From a virus: DNA of 40,900 bases. The stretch is from positions 1 through 40,900 of the IMG/VR virus record IMGVR_UViG_3300033146_002590, one strand, 5' to 3'. Position numbers and translations under genes: made by a program. This document shows, in pieces, positions 16,788 to 24,253 of the stretch; the first letter of the stretch is position 1; every line of letters begins with the position of its first letter. The notes beneath the pieces were generated by a model that was not told the DNA's origin, did not search any database, and saw only the letters and a list, made by a program, of their open reading frames with translations.

Positions 16788-17129
16788 TTACCTCAATTTA
16801 TATTTGTGTAAAGTTTCTTTAAGTTCTTGGTCAGTTTTTGCTGACTTTATATCTTTTACCATTTTACCAATATTATCAGATTGAACTTTCAGCCGTTCTT
16901 TCATGGTCTGATTTTCAAGGTATAGTTTTATAATTAAATCTTTCGGATCATCTCTTTCGAGCAATGAAGCCAGAAGCAATTGCCGGTAAAGAGTTACCTT
17001 ACTTTTCACATCAGCCAGTTCCTTTTCAAGGGCAATTACTTTTTTATTAATTACTGCGGTTGTATCTGCGGTTTGTGCGAATATTGGAACAGTTATTAAA
17101 AATAAAATTGTAACTATAATTTTCTTCAT
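16788..17129 (-). CDS. Exported or membrane-anchored coiled-coil protein in the head module
   Basis: A 113-residue protein. Residues 1-18 are a signal peptide (MKKIIVTILFLITVPIFA, Gln at 19), followed by TADTT and then an almost continuous coiled coil to the end. GAGAGG lies about 8 bases before the ATG at 17129, so this start is preferred over one 10 codons upstream. The shared AQTADT with the 2336-2734 protein suggests a related design. It lies between an exported beta protein and the connector genes. No family recognised. Confidence 0.65.
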   Translation of the reverse strand: MKKIIVTILFLITVPIFAQTADTTAVINKKVIALEKELADVKSKVTLYRQLLLASLLERDDPKDLIIKLYLENQTMKERLKVQSDNIGKMVKDIKSAKTDQELKETLHKYKLR

Positions 17130-17189
17130 ATATTTTCCTCTCGGTTTACTTTTCCCCACAGAACAATATTGCTCTGTGGGGAAATTACT

Positions 17190-17726
17190 TTAATCTGTAG
17201 ATGTTGCCGGATTAGTTAAAATCCAGTTTGTTCCATCGTAAATCAAAATTGAAACTGAGGTTGTGACTAAATCACTATTAGCCGGGTCTGCGCCTGACGC
17301 TGTTTTAATGTTTTTTACAGTCTGCCCGTTATACGCTAATGTACAAGCGCCTATATTATTTACAGCTGGAACAAATATTACCAACGTTCCAGTAGTATAA
17401 GCTGGTGGCGTTGGAGCCATTATTCCGCCGTAAGTATCATTTGCTGTACTGGTGTCAATTAATGCATTAATAGTTGGAGCAACTACCGGATCACTAAAAG
17501 CAAATCCATCATCAAGCGTTAACGTAACTGTATCAGTATTTATAAAAGTCATGTTGCCCGTTATTATCGGGGCGGCAAAAGTTTTATATGACAGTGTCTC
17601 TTGACCTGTCAATATCCACTGTACAGTTTCGAACCATGATGTTCTAATAGTTGGTCTGGCCGTCTGGCCGGATACAGTATTAGATATTAATAGATACAAA
17701 ACGATAAAACCTAAAATTCTTTTCAT
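17190..17726 (-). CDS. Exported beta-rich protein in the head module
   Basis: A 178-residue protein with a signal peptide (MKRILGFIVLYLLISNTVSG, then Gln21) and a beta-rich mature part that ends in ILIYDGTNWILTNPATST, a pattern seen at the ends of phage fibre and decoration proteins. Its ATG overlaps the upstream TGA stop (ATGA), so it is part of the capsid operon. A virion decoration role conflicts with export to the periplasm, so the location of the product is uncertain. Confidence 0.65.
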   Translation of the reverse strand: MKRILGFIVLYLLISNTVSGQTARPTIRTSWFETVQWILTGQETLSYKTFAAPIITGNMTFINTDTVTLTLDDGFAFSDPVVAPTINALIDTSTANDTYGGIMAPTPPAYTTGTLVIFVPAVNNIGACTLAYNGQTVKNIKTASGADPANSDLVTTSVSILIYDGTNWILTNPATSTD

Positions 17727-17989
17727 TTCGTTTCCTTTCTATTAACTTTTGGGGCAACCTTGGGCTTATCTTTCGACACAAAAATGATCGTACCAATTTC
17801 GGCGTACCCTGCGAAAGTTTTTGTATTCGGAACCTTTTTAGGTTTTTTAAGTTCCTTTTCCGACCAATTTACATTAAAAAACTCTACTATGCCGGTATTT
17901 TTATCTCTGCTGACAATAGTAGTCTCATCTGTAAGATTCAAGGCGGCTCCGGTTCCGGGAATAGCAAGTAAATATTGTTCCTTTTGCAT
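17723..17989 (-). CDS. Hypothetical protein next to the capsid gene
   Basis: An 88-residue protein, beta-rich in its first half (YLLAIPGTGAALNLTDETTIVS) and Lys/Pro-rich at the end (VAPKVNRKETK). AAGGAGG precedes the ATG. It directly follows the major capsid gene and overlaps the next by 4 bases. It may be a head-decoration or assembly protein; not recognised. Confidence 0.6.
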   Translation of the reverse strand: MQKEQYLLAIPGTGAALNLTDETTIVSRDKNTGIVEFFNVNWSEKELKKPKKVPNTKTFAGYAEIGTIIFVSKDKPKVAPKVNRKETK

Positions 17990-17998
17990 AATCCCTCC

Positions 17999-19114
17999 TT
18001 ATGAGTGCATATCAAGAACTGCCACGGCTTTGGGCTGAGAAACAGCATACTCAAACATGGTGGTTATTGCGGTTCCTTCTGAAGCACTCCTTACTAATTT
18101 TTCATACTCAACCTTTGGAGCGCCGGTAGTAATTTCTTTTAACGCAAACCGTTTATCATACCCGATACCATAATTTGCAGTAACGGCTGATCTGTCCCAT
18201 TCAAGACAATTTGGGAAAACTTTGAACTTATCACTGCCGATAGATGATGTTGATCCATCATACAGCCGCGAATGCCACGTTGTCCAATTTGTTTTCCTTA
18301 CGATAAAATGACTCATTTTAAATGGAGTCGGGAGCTGAGCGGCCCAAGCGAGAGTGTTTTTGAAACTTATCTCGTCTGCACCATTACCGCAAACCAAAGT
18401 TCCACCCTGTGGGGTAGTGTTTGCGTTGCCGTCACCATCTCTAAGCCGTTTGATTGCAAGGTCTGTCTGCCTCACTCCAATTTGCAACCCAAACATAACC
18501 ATAAAATTAGCAAATGCTTGCATTGAAATATCATTTTTATCATATTCGCTAATTTGTAAATATCTACCAAACAGCCCAAGCTTATTAACTCGATCACTGG
18601 TTGATATTTTAGTTTTTGGCAAATCAGCCAATTTGACGACTCTTTTAATATCCAAGTCATCATCGTCAGAATCCGCTTCGAGGAATAGTTTTTTATATGT
18701 ATCTGTTGTTACGGTTTCTGATTCATAAATCATATCAGGAACTAATGAACCCATGATTATTCCGGCTTCAACCTGATCAGAAATTAATGCAGGAAATAGG
18801 ACATCTGTCCCAGAATATTCAAAGTACTTAATGATCTTATCAGTTTTTCTGATCCCTGATTTTGCTATTAGTGTTTCAAAAGCTGTCAATGGCGGGGCCT
18901 GTCCTGCGGCCCGCATGGCTGCTTTTGTTTTCATTACTTCGGCTTTTGTCATTCCGGAATAAGGGGAAAGTTCCCCTTCAAAATTTTCTTTCATCCCTTC
19001 AAGGGCCATATTAAATGATATGCCTTTTGTAGCGGCATCCTTATATAACCCAACGCCAAAGCTGTCATTTACCCATTCGACTGATTTAAATGGATTTTCT
19101 CTTGTTTTTGGCAT
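17999..19114 (-). CDS. Major capsid protein (HK97-fold, putative)
   Basis: A 371-residue protein in the expected place after protease/scaffold and decoration genes. The first ~110 residues are charged and helical, like an N-arm or delta region. The rest has mixed alpha/beta content with Asp/Glu loops (EADSDDDDLD) and the RQTDLAIKRLRDGDG spine-like helix. These fit HK97-type capsid proteins of this gene order. AAGGAG lies 6 bases before ATG. A profile search would be needed to name the family. Confidence 0.8.
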   Translation of the reverse strand: MPKTRENPFKSVEWVNDSFGVGLYKDAATKGISFNMALEGMKENFEGELSPYSGMTKAEVMKTKAAMRAAGQAPPLTAFETLIAKSGIRKTDKIIKYFEYSGTDVLFPALISDQVEAGIIMGSLVPDMIYESETVTTDTYKKLFLEADSDDDDLDIKRVVKLADLPKTKISTSDRVNKLGLFGRYLQISEYDKNDISMQAFANFMVMFGLQIGVRQTDLAIKRLRDGDGNANTTPQGGTLVCGNGADEISFKNTLAWAAQLPTPFKMSHFIVRKTNWTTWHSRLYDGSTSSIGSDKFKVFPNCLEWDRSAVTANYGIGYDKRFALKEITTGAPKVEYEKLVRSASEGTAITTMFEYAVSQPKAVAVLDMHS

Positions 19115-19134
19115 GATAACTCCTTAGTTAATTA

Positions 19135-19590
19135 TTAAAATAATACTTCTACCTTCTCGGCAGATGTATCCTTGCTTATTACTGCGCCCCATCCGCCAGT
19201 TGTCCCGTCTTTTACGCTCATATAGGTTGCTCCATCAATAACAACGGAATCTTGTAATGCAATTGTATCACTATATGGCAAACTTACGATACAAACAGGG
19301 GTGTGCCTTTTTGAGTTTTGATCGAGATAACTAAACAATTTTACAGTTAACTCATAATCTGTACCAGCAGCATATTGCACAGGCCGGCAGGCGATTATCA
19401 TACCGTCCGGAATGGCTCCATCAGCCGGACTTGTGATCTCATAATTATCACTAAAAGTTAATGAGACCAATTTACCAACAACTTTTGTTTTTGCTGCTAT
19501 CAAGGCAGTTATTTCAGCCTTAAAAGTTGCGTCTGGCTGGGCTGGGATTTCAATCCCTCCCTGTACTCCACTAAATTCCAATACGTCCAT
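19135..19590 (-). CDS. Capsid decoration/head protein (putative)
   Basis: A 151-residue beta-rich protein between the protease/scaffold gene and the capsid gene, the usual place of lambda gpD-like decoration proteins. The ATG at 19590 is taken rather than the TTG two codons upstream because GAGG is then 8 bases away. It contains runs such as IEIPAQPDATFKAEITALIA and YELTVKLFSYL. No metal or catalytic motif. Confidence 0.62.
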   Translation of the reverse strand: MDVLEFSGVQGGIEIPAQPDATFKAEITALIAAKTKVVGKLVSLTFSDNYEITSPADGAIPDGMIIACRPVQYAAGTDYELTVKLFSYLDQNSKRHTPVCIVSLPYSDTIALQDSVVIDGATYMSVKDGTTGGWGAVISKDTSAEKVEVLF

Positions 19591-19606
19591 ATCCAATACC
19601 TCTTTT

Positions 19607-20125
19607 TTAATTTAGTTCGTAATCTTTAGTCCTGATCAATTCTGGGGACTTATTATCAGAATTAGAAATTTGTGATTTTTGGGGCTTGCCGACAGCTTTC
19701 AACAAAGATTTCTTTGTGTCTTCAAGTTCGTCAATATCCCATTTTGCTAATGCGACAACACGCTTTTCAACTCTTTCAGGCTCGTTTTTGATTTCGTTGT
19801 TAAGAATTTGCATTTTGACAATTTCGTTACACAAGGCAGTCTTAAGAGTTTCAGCCTCTGCTTTTGCCTTTTTAAGTTGTTCAGCGGCAGCTTTGAGCGT
19901 GTCAACATCAGTATCACCTAAAGCTACTTTAATGTCTGCAAGCTCTTTCAATGGGTCAACTGTTTTTTCAAGTTGTGACTTAAGGTCAACTACTTCATTT
20001 TCAACCCCTTTCTTGTCTGCCAGCAACTTTTCTACTTTCTCCTCTATTGATGCGGTAATATGCTTGATCTCTGCGACTTCCTCAAGCTCTACATCAATAC
20101 TGAGAGATTTCACTATAAAATTCAT
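19607..20125 (-). CDS. Scaffolding protein from nested in-frame start
   Basis: The codon at residue 298 of the protease reading frame is ATG, preceded at 5-10 bases by AAGGAG in the run AAAAAAGGAGAAAAT, as strong as any start in the window. It would make a 172-residue, helical, charged protein without the protease domain. Separate production of scaffold from an internal start is known in lambda (Nu3 within C). Expression is inferred, not shown. Confidence 0.62.
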   Translation of the reverse strand: MNFIVKSLSIDVELEEVAEIKHITASIEEKVEKLLADKKGVENEVVDLKSQLEKTVDPLKELADIKVALGDTDVDTLKAAAEQLKKAKAEAETLKTALCNEIVKMQILNNEIKNEPERVEKRVVALAKWDIDELEDTKKSLLKAVGKPQKSQISNSDNKSPELIRTKDYELN

Positions 20126-21016
20126 ATTTTCTCCTTTTTTAAAACTCAATTTTTCATTTTCATCGGATATTATCCGGGATTCATCACCGCTATCGCGATG
20201 GATTGATTTTAGGGCAGTGGGTGACTGTCCTTTTATTTCTGCTCCGTATTGTGATTCAACAACAACTTTACTCCCCTCAACTGCTTCGGTTCTATCAGTT
20301 AAAGTATATTCATAATATTTAAAATTCCCATTATTATCAGTGACCGTAATATAACTACCGCCAATTAATCCAATAGACGATTTTGTCAGCCCTGCCCCAA
20401 TATCCGAAATTGCTCTTTCGTTATATATTGGAACATAAAACGAAGCTACCAGCCAATAAAGACCTTTATCTTTGGCCTCTATTTCTTTAAGTAATGTTTT
20501 ATAATTTGATCTTGGGTCATTACTCATTTTCATCATTTCGTCTACACTTACCTTTTTTAACCTTGTTTTGTAATACTTCCCTATTCCAGATGGAGCGTCC
20601 CAATTATGAGAGTCAATTTTTAATTTGCCGGGTAATGTTTTTGCTAACCTATTTAAAACATTTTTTGGGAAACGTTCTCCAGAACGATCAACAATATTAA
20701 ACGCTAAATAATCATCAAATGATACAAATTGAGAAGCGTCAAGGCTATCCCCATTAGGCATGAGCTTAACCATTAAGCCCCAGTCTTTATCAGTAATTTC
20801 GCTTTTTTCAATTATTGAATCTGATATTGATTTGTTGATTACTATCCCATCAGGAGTGCCGGACTTAATCCATGCCTCACAATCAGATTGATTATTAAAC
20901 GATTTAGCAGAAAATAATATCTTTCCGTTCTCTGCTGTTACTTCAGGGGTTTTAAAGCTTAACGATTTGGGGCATTTGAATATAAAATTATTACGGGATC
21001 TTTTTACAAGCTTCAT
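19607..21016 (-). CDS. Prohead protease fused to scaffolding protein
   Basis: A 469-residue protein. Residues ~75-230 resemble the serine-type prohead protease fold: a His in KLKIDSHNWDAPSG (His137) and a Ser in GLTKSSIGLIGG (Ser213/214) are likely catalytic residues. Residues ~298-440 are a long helical, Glu/Lys-rich scaffold-like region. An internal in-frame ATG with a strong ribosome site at 20125 would produce the scaffold alone. This arrangement is known from lambda C/Nu3. It overlaps no neighbour; the next gene starts 17 bases later. Confidence 0.8.
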   Translation of the reverse strand: MKLVKRSRNNFIFKCPKSLSFKTPEVTAENGKILFSAKSFNNQSDCEAWIKSGTPDGIVINKSISDSIIEKSEITDKDWGLMVKLMPNGDSLDASQFVSFDDYLAFNIVDRSGERFPKNVLNRLAKTLPGKLKIDSHNWDAPSGIGKYYKTRLKKVSVDEMMKMSNDPRSNYKTLLKEIEAKDKGLYWLVASFYVPIYNERAISDIGAGLTKSSIGLIGGSYITVTDNNGNFKYYEYTLTDRTEAVEGSKVVVESQYGAEIKGQSPTALKSIHRDSGDESRIISDENEKLSFKKGENMNFIVKSLSIDVELEEVAEIKHITASIEEKVEKLLADKKGVENEVVDLKSQLEKTVDPLKELADIKVALGDTDVDTLKAAAEQLKKAKAEAETLKTALCNEIVKMQILNNEIKNEPERVEKRVVALAKWDIDELEDTKKSLLKAVGKPQKSQISNSDNKSPELIRTKDYELN

Positions 21017-21018
21017 AA

Positions 21019-21228
21019 TTAATCCCCTTCTGTTGTTTCGTCATGCTCGGTAAAATAATCATCATTTTTATTTTTCTTTAATTGTTTTTCAGATTTACCA
21101 GGCTTGCTTTTTGGGCAAAGTCCACAACCGGCAAGAGACGTAACGCCTTTTTTTACCAAACTAGCATAATCACCCTTGCTATAATGATGCTCTGCCCCGC
21201 ACTTTTCACATATTAATATAGGTTTCAT
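21019..21228 (-). CDS. Small zinc-ribbon-like protein
   Basis: A 69-residue protein starting MKPILICEKCGAEHHYSKGDYA with a first CxxC and a later CGLC pair, consistent with one zinc site, followed by an acidic/Lys-rich tail. The start at 21228 has AAGGAG about 10 bases upstream; a longer frame would begin inside the promoter region. It is the first gene after the 21.3 kb promoter and ends 2 bases before the protease gene. Function unknown; perhaps an assembly or regulatory adaptor. Confidence 0.6.
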   Translation of the reverse strand: MKPILICEKCGAEHHYSKGDYASLVKKGVTSLAGCGLCPKSKPGKSEKQLKKNKNDDYFTEHDETTEGD

Positions 21229-21597
21229 AATAATTTTCTCCTTAATCCTTGTTTGCAAATAAACGATTTTTTATATTAATGTCAATTTATTTTTTATATT
21301 ATTTTCTTTTTTATCGTATCAATAACTATGCCAAAATTAACAGACTTATTAAATGCAGTTATATTCTCAGGTTTGCATTTAGGGAAAATGTGATTGACCT
21401 TAGGGGAAAATTAACGCTCAATGAGATTACAGGGATATTAATTAGGTTCTTAGGATAAATTTTATCATTTGCATAATAGTTAATCTCATTAATCAATCTG
21501 TACATAATAACTGTTTTATATAGATTTTAATTTTTCTATAATCAATCCGGCCGATCGATATTGAGTTGTTGTATTTTGTACAAATTATTCTTGGCAA
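21229..21597. promoter_or_regulatory. Regulatory gap between gpF-like and capsid operons
   Basis: This 369-base stretch has no convincing gene. It contains a copy of the 13-mer AGGTTCTTAGGAT (21444-21456) that also occurs at 123-135, and two tandem TTAGGG/TTAGGGG-AAAAT motifs at about 21378-21390 and 21399-21412. The motif spacing and the promoter at its left end suggest a control region for the late structural operon. Confidence 0.5.
21257..21285 (-). promoter_or_regulatory. Candidate promoter for the capsid/tail operon
   Basis: On the minus strand TTGACA (21280-21285) is followed after 17 bases by TTATTT (21257-21262); TTTG follows, as in the -7 element of Bacteroidetes promoters. It lies 29 bases before the ATG of the 21019-21228 gene. 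TTGACATTAATA is shared with the promoter at 34-62. Confidence 0.58.
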
Positions 21598-22626
21598 TCA
21601 GACCGCCTTTCTTATCCTGTCATAAAAAGTTGTCAATTTAACTGATTTCTCGTACTTGTTTGTAATATGGTAGATTTGATGCAGTTCAATTTCATACTTA
21701 AGCCCCTTATTATAAACTGGCGGAGCATCCCAATCATGCTGAACGGGTTTTTCTGTAGTAAATTGCGGGATTCTAATACAATAACAATTTGGATGAGTAT
21801 CTTCGACTGGTCTCGGCCCCTTGCCACGCATCCAAACTTGGCCATCAAGAGGCGAACAAATCTTGCAAGCTGTAGCAGTCGCACTCCACATGTCATAAAT
21901 TATTCCTTGCTTATCTGCCTGTAAATCATAGCCCCGGCCAAAGGCCAGAGTTATTTCACTTCTTACGAATCTTGCCCAATCCCAAGCGGCACCCTCTCCA
22001 ACTTTCCGGTGTAAGGTTTTAGCAATATCCATATATGATACATTCTCGGCTATCCCATTAATTATTGTATCGTCAATAATTTTCTTGTAATCAACAAGTA
22101 ACTTCTTATTTATTCTGTCACTGCCTTGAGACAAAAGCCTTGTAATAAATCCTTCTGAATTTGTCCCTGCATAAATAGCATTAACTTCTATTTGCTCTGT
22201 CATGCTTTCAGGGGCATGTTCTAATATTAACTTTTGCGTATCACTTAACCCAACAGCCAGCCCTAAAGTCATCATTCGCTTATAAACATCTGGATCTTTT
22301 ATTATATCATCAAACCAAGAGCCTAAAACATTATCCACTTTCATTTCATAATTTTCAGGAGCAACATACGGACTGTCAACGCCTTTTTTGTTATAATCTG
22401 CCCGGATTTTATTTATGCCCGGCAAGCTCAATGCTTTCAAAAGGTCAATTTCATTTTTTTCAACTATGTCCATAAAAATATTAAAATATTCTTTTGTAAT
22501 ATCATTAATATCTTTAACCCTATGATTCCGAGTTATCAACTCCTGCATTTTTCGGGTATAATCTAAATCTAAAAAATCAGGAACAATTAACCCCCTCATA
22601 ATGCTATAAACTTTTAAGTTGTTCAT
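21598..22626 (-). CDS. Phage Mu gpF-like head morphogenesis protein
   Basis: A 342-residue minor head protein. The conserved C-terminal motif is clear: residues 213-223 WDWARFVRSEI, then Cys254-x2-Cys257 (ACKICSPLDG), and His278-Pro with Cys281/Cys283 (THPNCYCIRI). This pattern defines the Mu gpF/SPP1 gp7-like family, which associates with portal and DNA injection. It lies directly downstream of the portal block, as is usual. Confidence 0.88.
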   Translation of the reverse strand: MNNLKVYSIMRGLIVPDFLDLDYTRKMQELITRNHRVKDINDITKEYFNIFMDIVEKNEIDLLKALSLPGINKIRADYNKKGVDSPYVAPENYEMKVDNVLGSWFDDIIKDPDVYKRMMTLGLAVGLSDTQKLILEHAPESMTEQIEVNAIYAGTNSEGFITRLLSQGSDRINKKLLVDYKKIIDDTIINGIAENVSYMDIAKTLHRKVGEGAAWDWARFVRSEITLAFGRGYDLQADKQGIIYDMWSATATACKICSPLDGQVWMRGKGPRPVEDTHPNCYCIRIPQFTTEKPVQHDWDAPPVYNKGLKYEIELHQIYHITNKYEKSVKLTTFYDRIRKAV

Positions 22627-22627
22627 T

Positions 22628-22924
22628 TTAATTAATTTCCTGTATCATAAACCCAAGTAAAACCTTTCTCACCTTACTTCTTGATATCCATTCTCTTTTT
22701 ATATTTTTAAATTTTGTTTTAAATGTTTCGCCTGAAACAGAATCAAAAGTAAAAGCTTCAGGCTCTTTCCGCCCATCAAAAATATGAATACTTACAGGGT
22801 TGTCATCTTGGTCTCTGCTTACAGCCATTGCCAGCCCAAGCGGATGAAAAAACTTCCTGTTTACCTCTTGCAAATATCCAAAATCTCTAAACTCTTTCAA
22901 CTTCATCCTTTTTATTCCGTCCAT
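22628..22924 (-). CDS. Hypothetical protein between portal and gpF-like genes
   Basis: A 98-residue protein, beginning MDGIKRMKLKEFRDFGYLQEV, with a later stretch AMAVSRDQDDNPVSIHIFDGR. Small conserved proteins occur at this spot in several siphophages, but no family is recognised. GAGAGG precedes the ATG, and it is packed between portal (3-base gap) and gpF-like gene (1-base gap). Confidence 0.58.
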   Translation of the reverse strand: MDGIKRMKLKEFRDFGYLQEVNRKFFHPLGLAMAVSRDQDDNPVSIHIFDGRKEPEAFTFDSVSGETFKTKFKNIKREWISRSKVRKVLLGFMIQEIN

Positions 22925-22927
22925 TTC

Positions 22928-24253
22928 TTACCTCTCAATTAAGGATACTGTACTTTTTAGGGTTAAATAATTTTCAATTTTCCCCCATTCCATCTTGGTA
23001 AACCTTATTCCGAGGGCATGCTCTGCTTCCGGCTTGGTCATAAACCCATTTTCTACTTTGCTGAGGATTACTTCCCAATTAACTTTATTTGTTAGGGCAT
23101 TTTTATAATCAACCGTGGCTTGTAATCCGTTATCCTCAAGTCCGGTGGAATCCCAAGCGTAAGACCACGTTTTCCCGATAAACCCTTCCATAACCAAAGC
23201 CTTATTAAAAAAATCTTTAATTATCGGATCTAACATTTTACGATACCAAGTTATATTTTTCATCAGGATTTTAAATTGATTATCAGATAATGATTCAGTC
23301 CTCCCAAAATTATAACCAAAAACATAATCAGGAATCCCAGATTTCCCAATGCACGGTTTGATCATTTCCTCTATCGGAAATTTTAAAGCCTCAACCATAG
23401 CTTCCCCACCGGCTCCGATTATTTCAACACTCACAGTTGATCCATGTGATAACCCGGCATACGCATCACCAACACGCCCGGCACGTTTCATTTTCATAAT
23501 ATTCGAAATGCTGGCCTTTAATGCCCTTGCAGCTTCATTAGTTTCTGCTTGAATATCTTCAAAATCTGCATCTTCTGAAGTTTCTCCACCAATAACGGTT
23601 ATTAGAAATGAAGGGTCAGCAATTCGCCAGCTAATATTATCAATCGCTTTATATAACCTCTCCAATATTGTAGCCATCCACGGCATGCCATGATAAATTG
23701 AATAGCCTATTGGATAACCGTCTCTAAGATCAGGTGCAAAATAATAAATCAACTCCTGTTGAGGAAATGGGGTTATTTGTCTAAATGTACTCCTTTGGCC
23801 AAACAGAATATTATCCCCTTCCTGCGAAACTCCAACTGTCTTTGCATCAATGTTTTTAAGGCCGTACCAACCAGTAAGCCCATCATAAGGGATGGCCTCT
23901 CCAAGTCCTATACCGTTTGCAACCCCAGAATCAACTAATTGATTCTGGAAAACCGGCCATGAAGTACTTATACCATTTACATTGATTTTATCGTAAACAT
24001 CCCGCAAAAATTCTTGTACATTCGGATCATCAGATTCTATTGTAAAATGTCCTATCAGCCTATTATAAACTAACGGGATAACATCCATAAACGGGAGTAA
24101 CGCCCTTAATTTACTAATAGTTTGCATTTCCAGCATATACCTTGGCCCGTTTAAATTCAAATCGAACAAACTTGATGTTCCTTGCCTTGATTGTGATGAT
24201 GTTGGGGTGCTTTGTTTTCTTGGTTTCGGTTTAGCTTTTTTAAATAAACTCAT
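22928..24253 (-). CDS. Portal protein
   Basis: A 441-residue portal, the dodecameric gate for DNA packaging at the head vertex. It sits between the large terminase and the gpF-like gene. Recognisable portal features include FQNQLVDSGVANGIGLGEAIPY (wing), EEMIKPCIGKSGIPDYVFGYN with the following long helix, and the C-terminal LTNKVNWEVILSKVENGF/TKPEAEHALGI clip-crown region. It overlaps the terminase by 4 bases. The DUF935/phage portal family cannot be distinguished by eye. Confidence 0.83.
   Translation of the reverse strand: MSLFKKAKPKPRKQSTPTSSQSRQGTSSLFDLNLNGPRYMLEMQTISKLRALLPFMDVIPLVYNRLIGHFTIESDDPNVQEFLRDVYDKINVNGISTSWPVFQNQLVDSGVANGIGLGEAIPYDGLTGWYGLKNIDAKTVGVSQEGDNILFGQRSTFRQITPFPQQELIYYFAPDLRDGYPIGYSIYHGMPWMATILERLYKAIDNISWRIADPSFLITVIGGETSEDADFEDIQAETNEAARALKASISNIMKMKRAGRVGDAYAGLSHGSTVSVEIIGAGGEAMVEALKFPIEEMIKPCIGKSGIPDYVFGYNFGRTESLSDNQFKILMKNITWYRKMLDPIIKDFFNKALVMEGFIGKTWSYAWDSTGLEDNGLQATVDYKNALTNKVNWEVILSKVENGFMTKPEAEHALGIRFTKMEWGKIENYLTLKSTVSLIER

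Noticed and set aside
19686-20315. 209-codon plus-strand open frame, Ser-rich
   Set aside because: It is the antisense shadow of the Glu/Lys-rich scaffold part of the protease gene; it has no ribosome site and its composition follows from the reverse complement.
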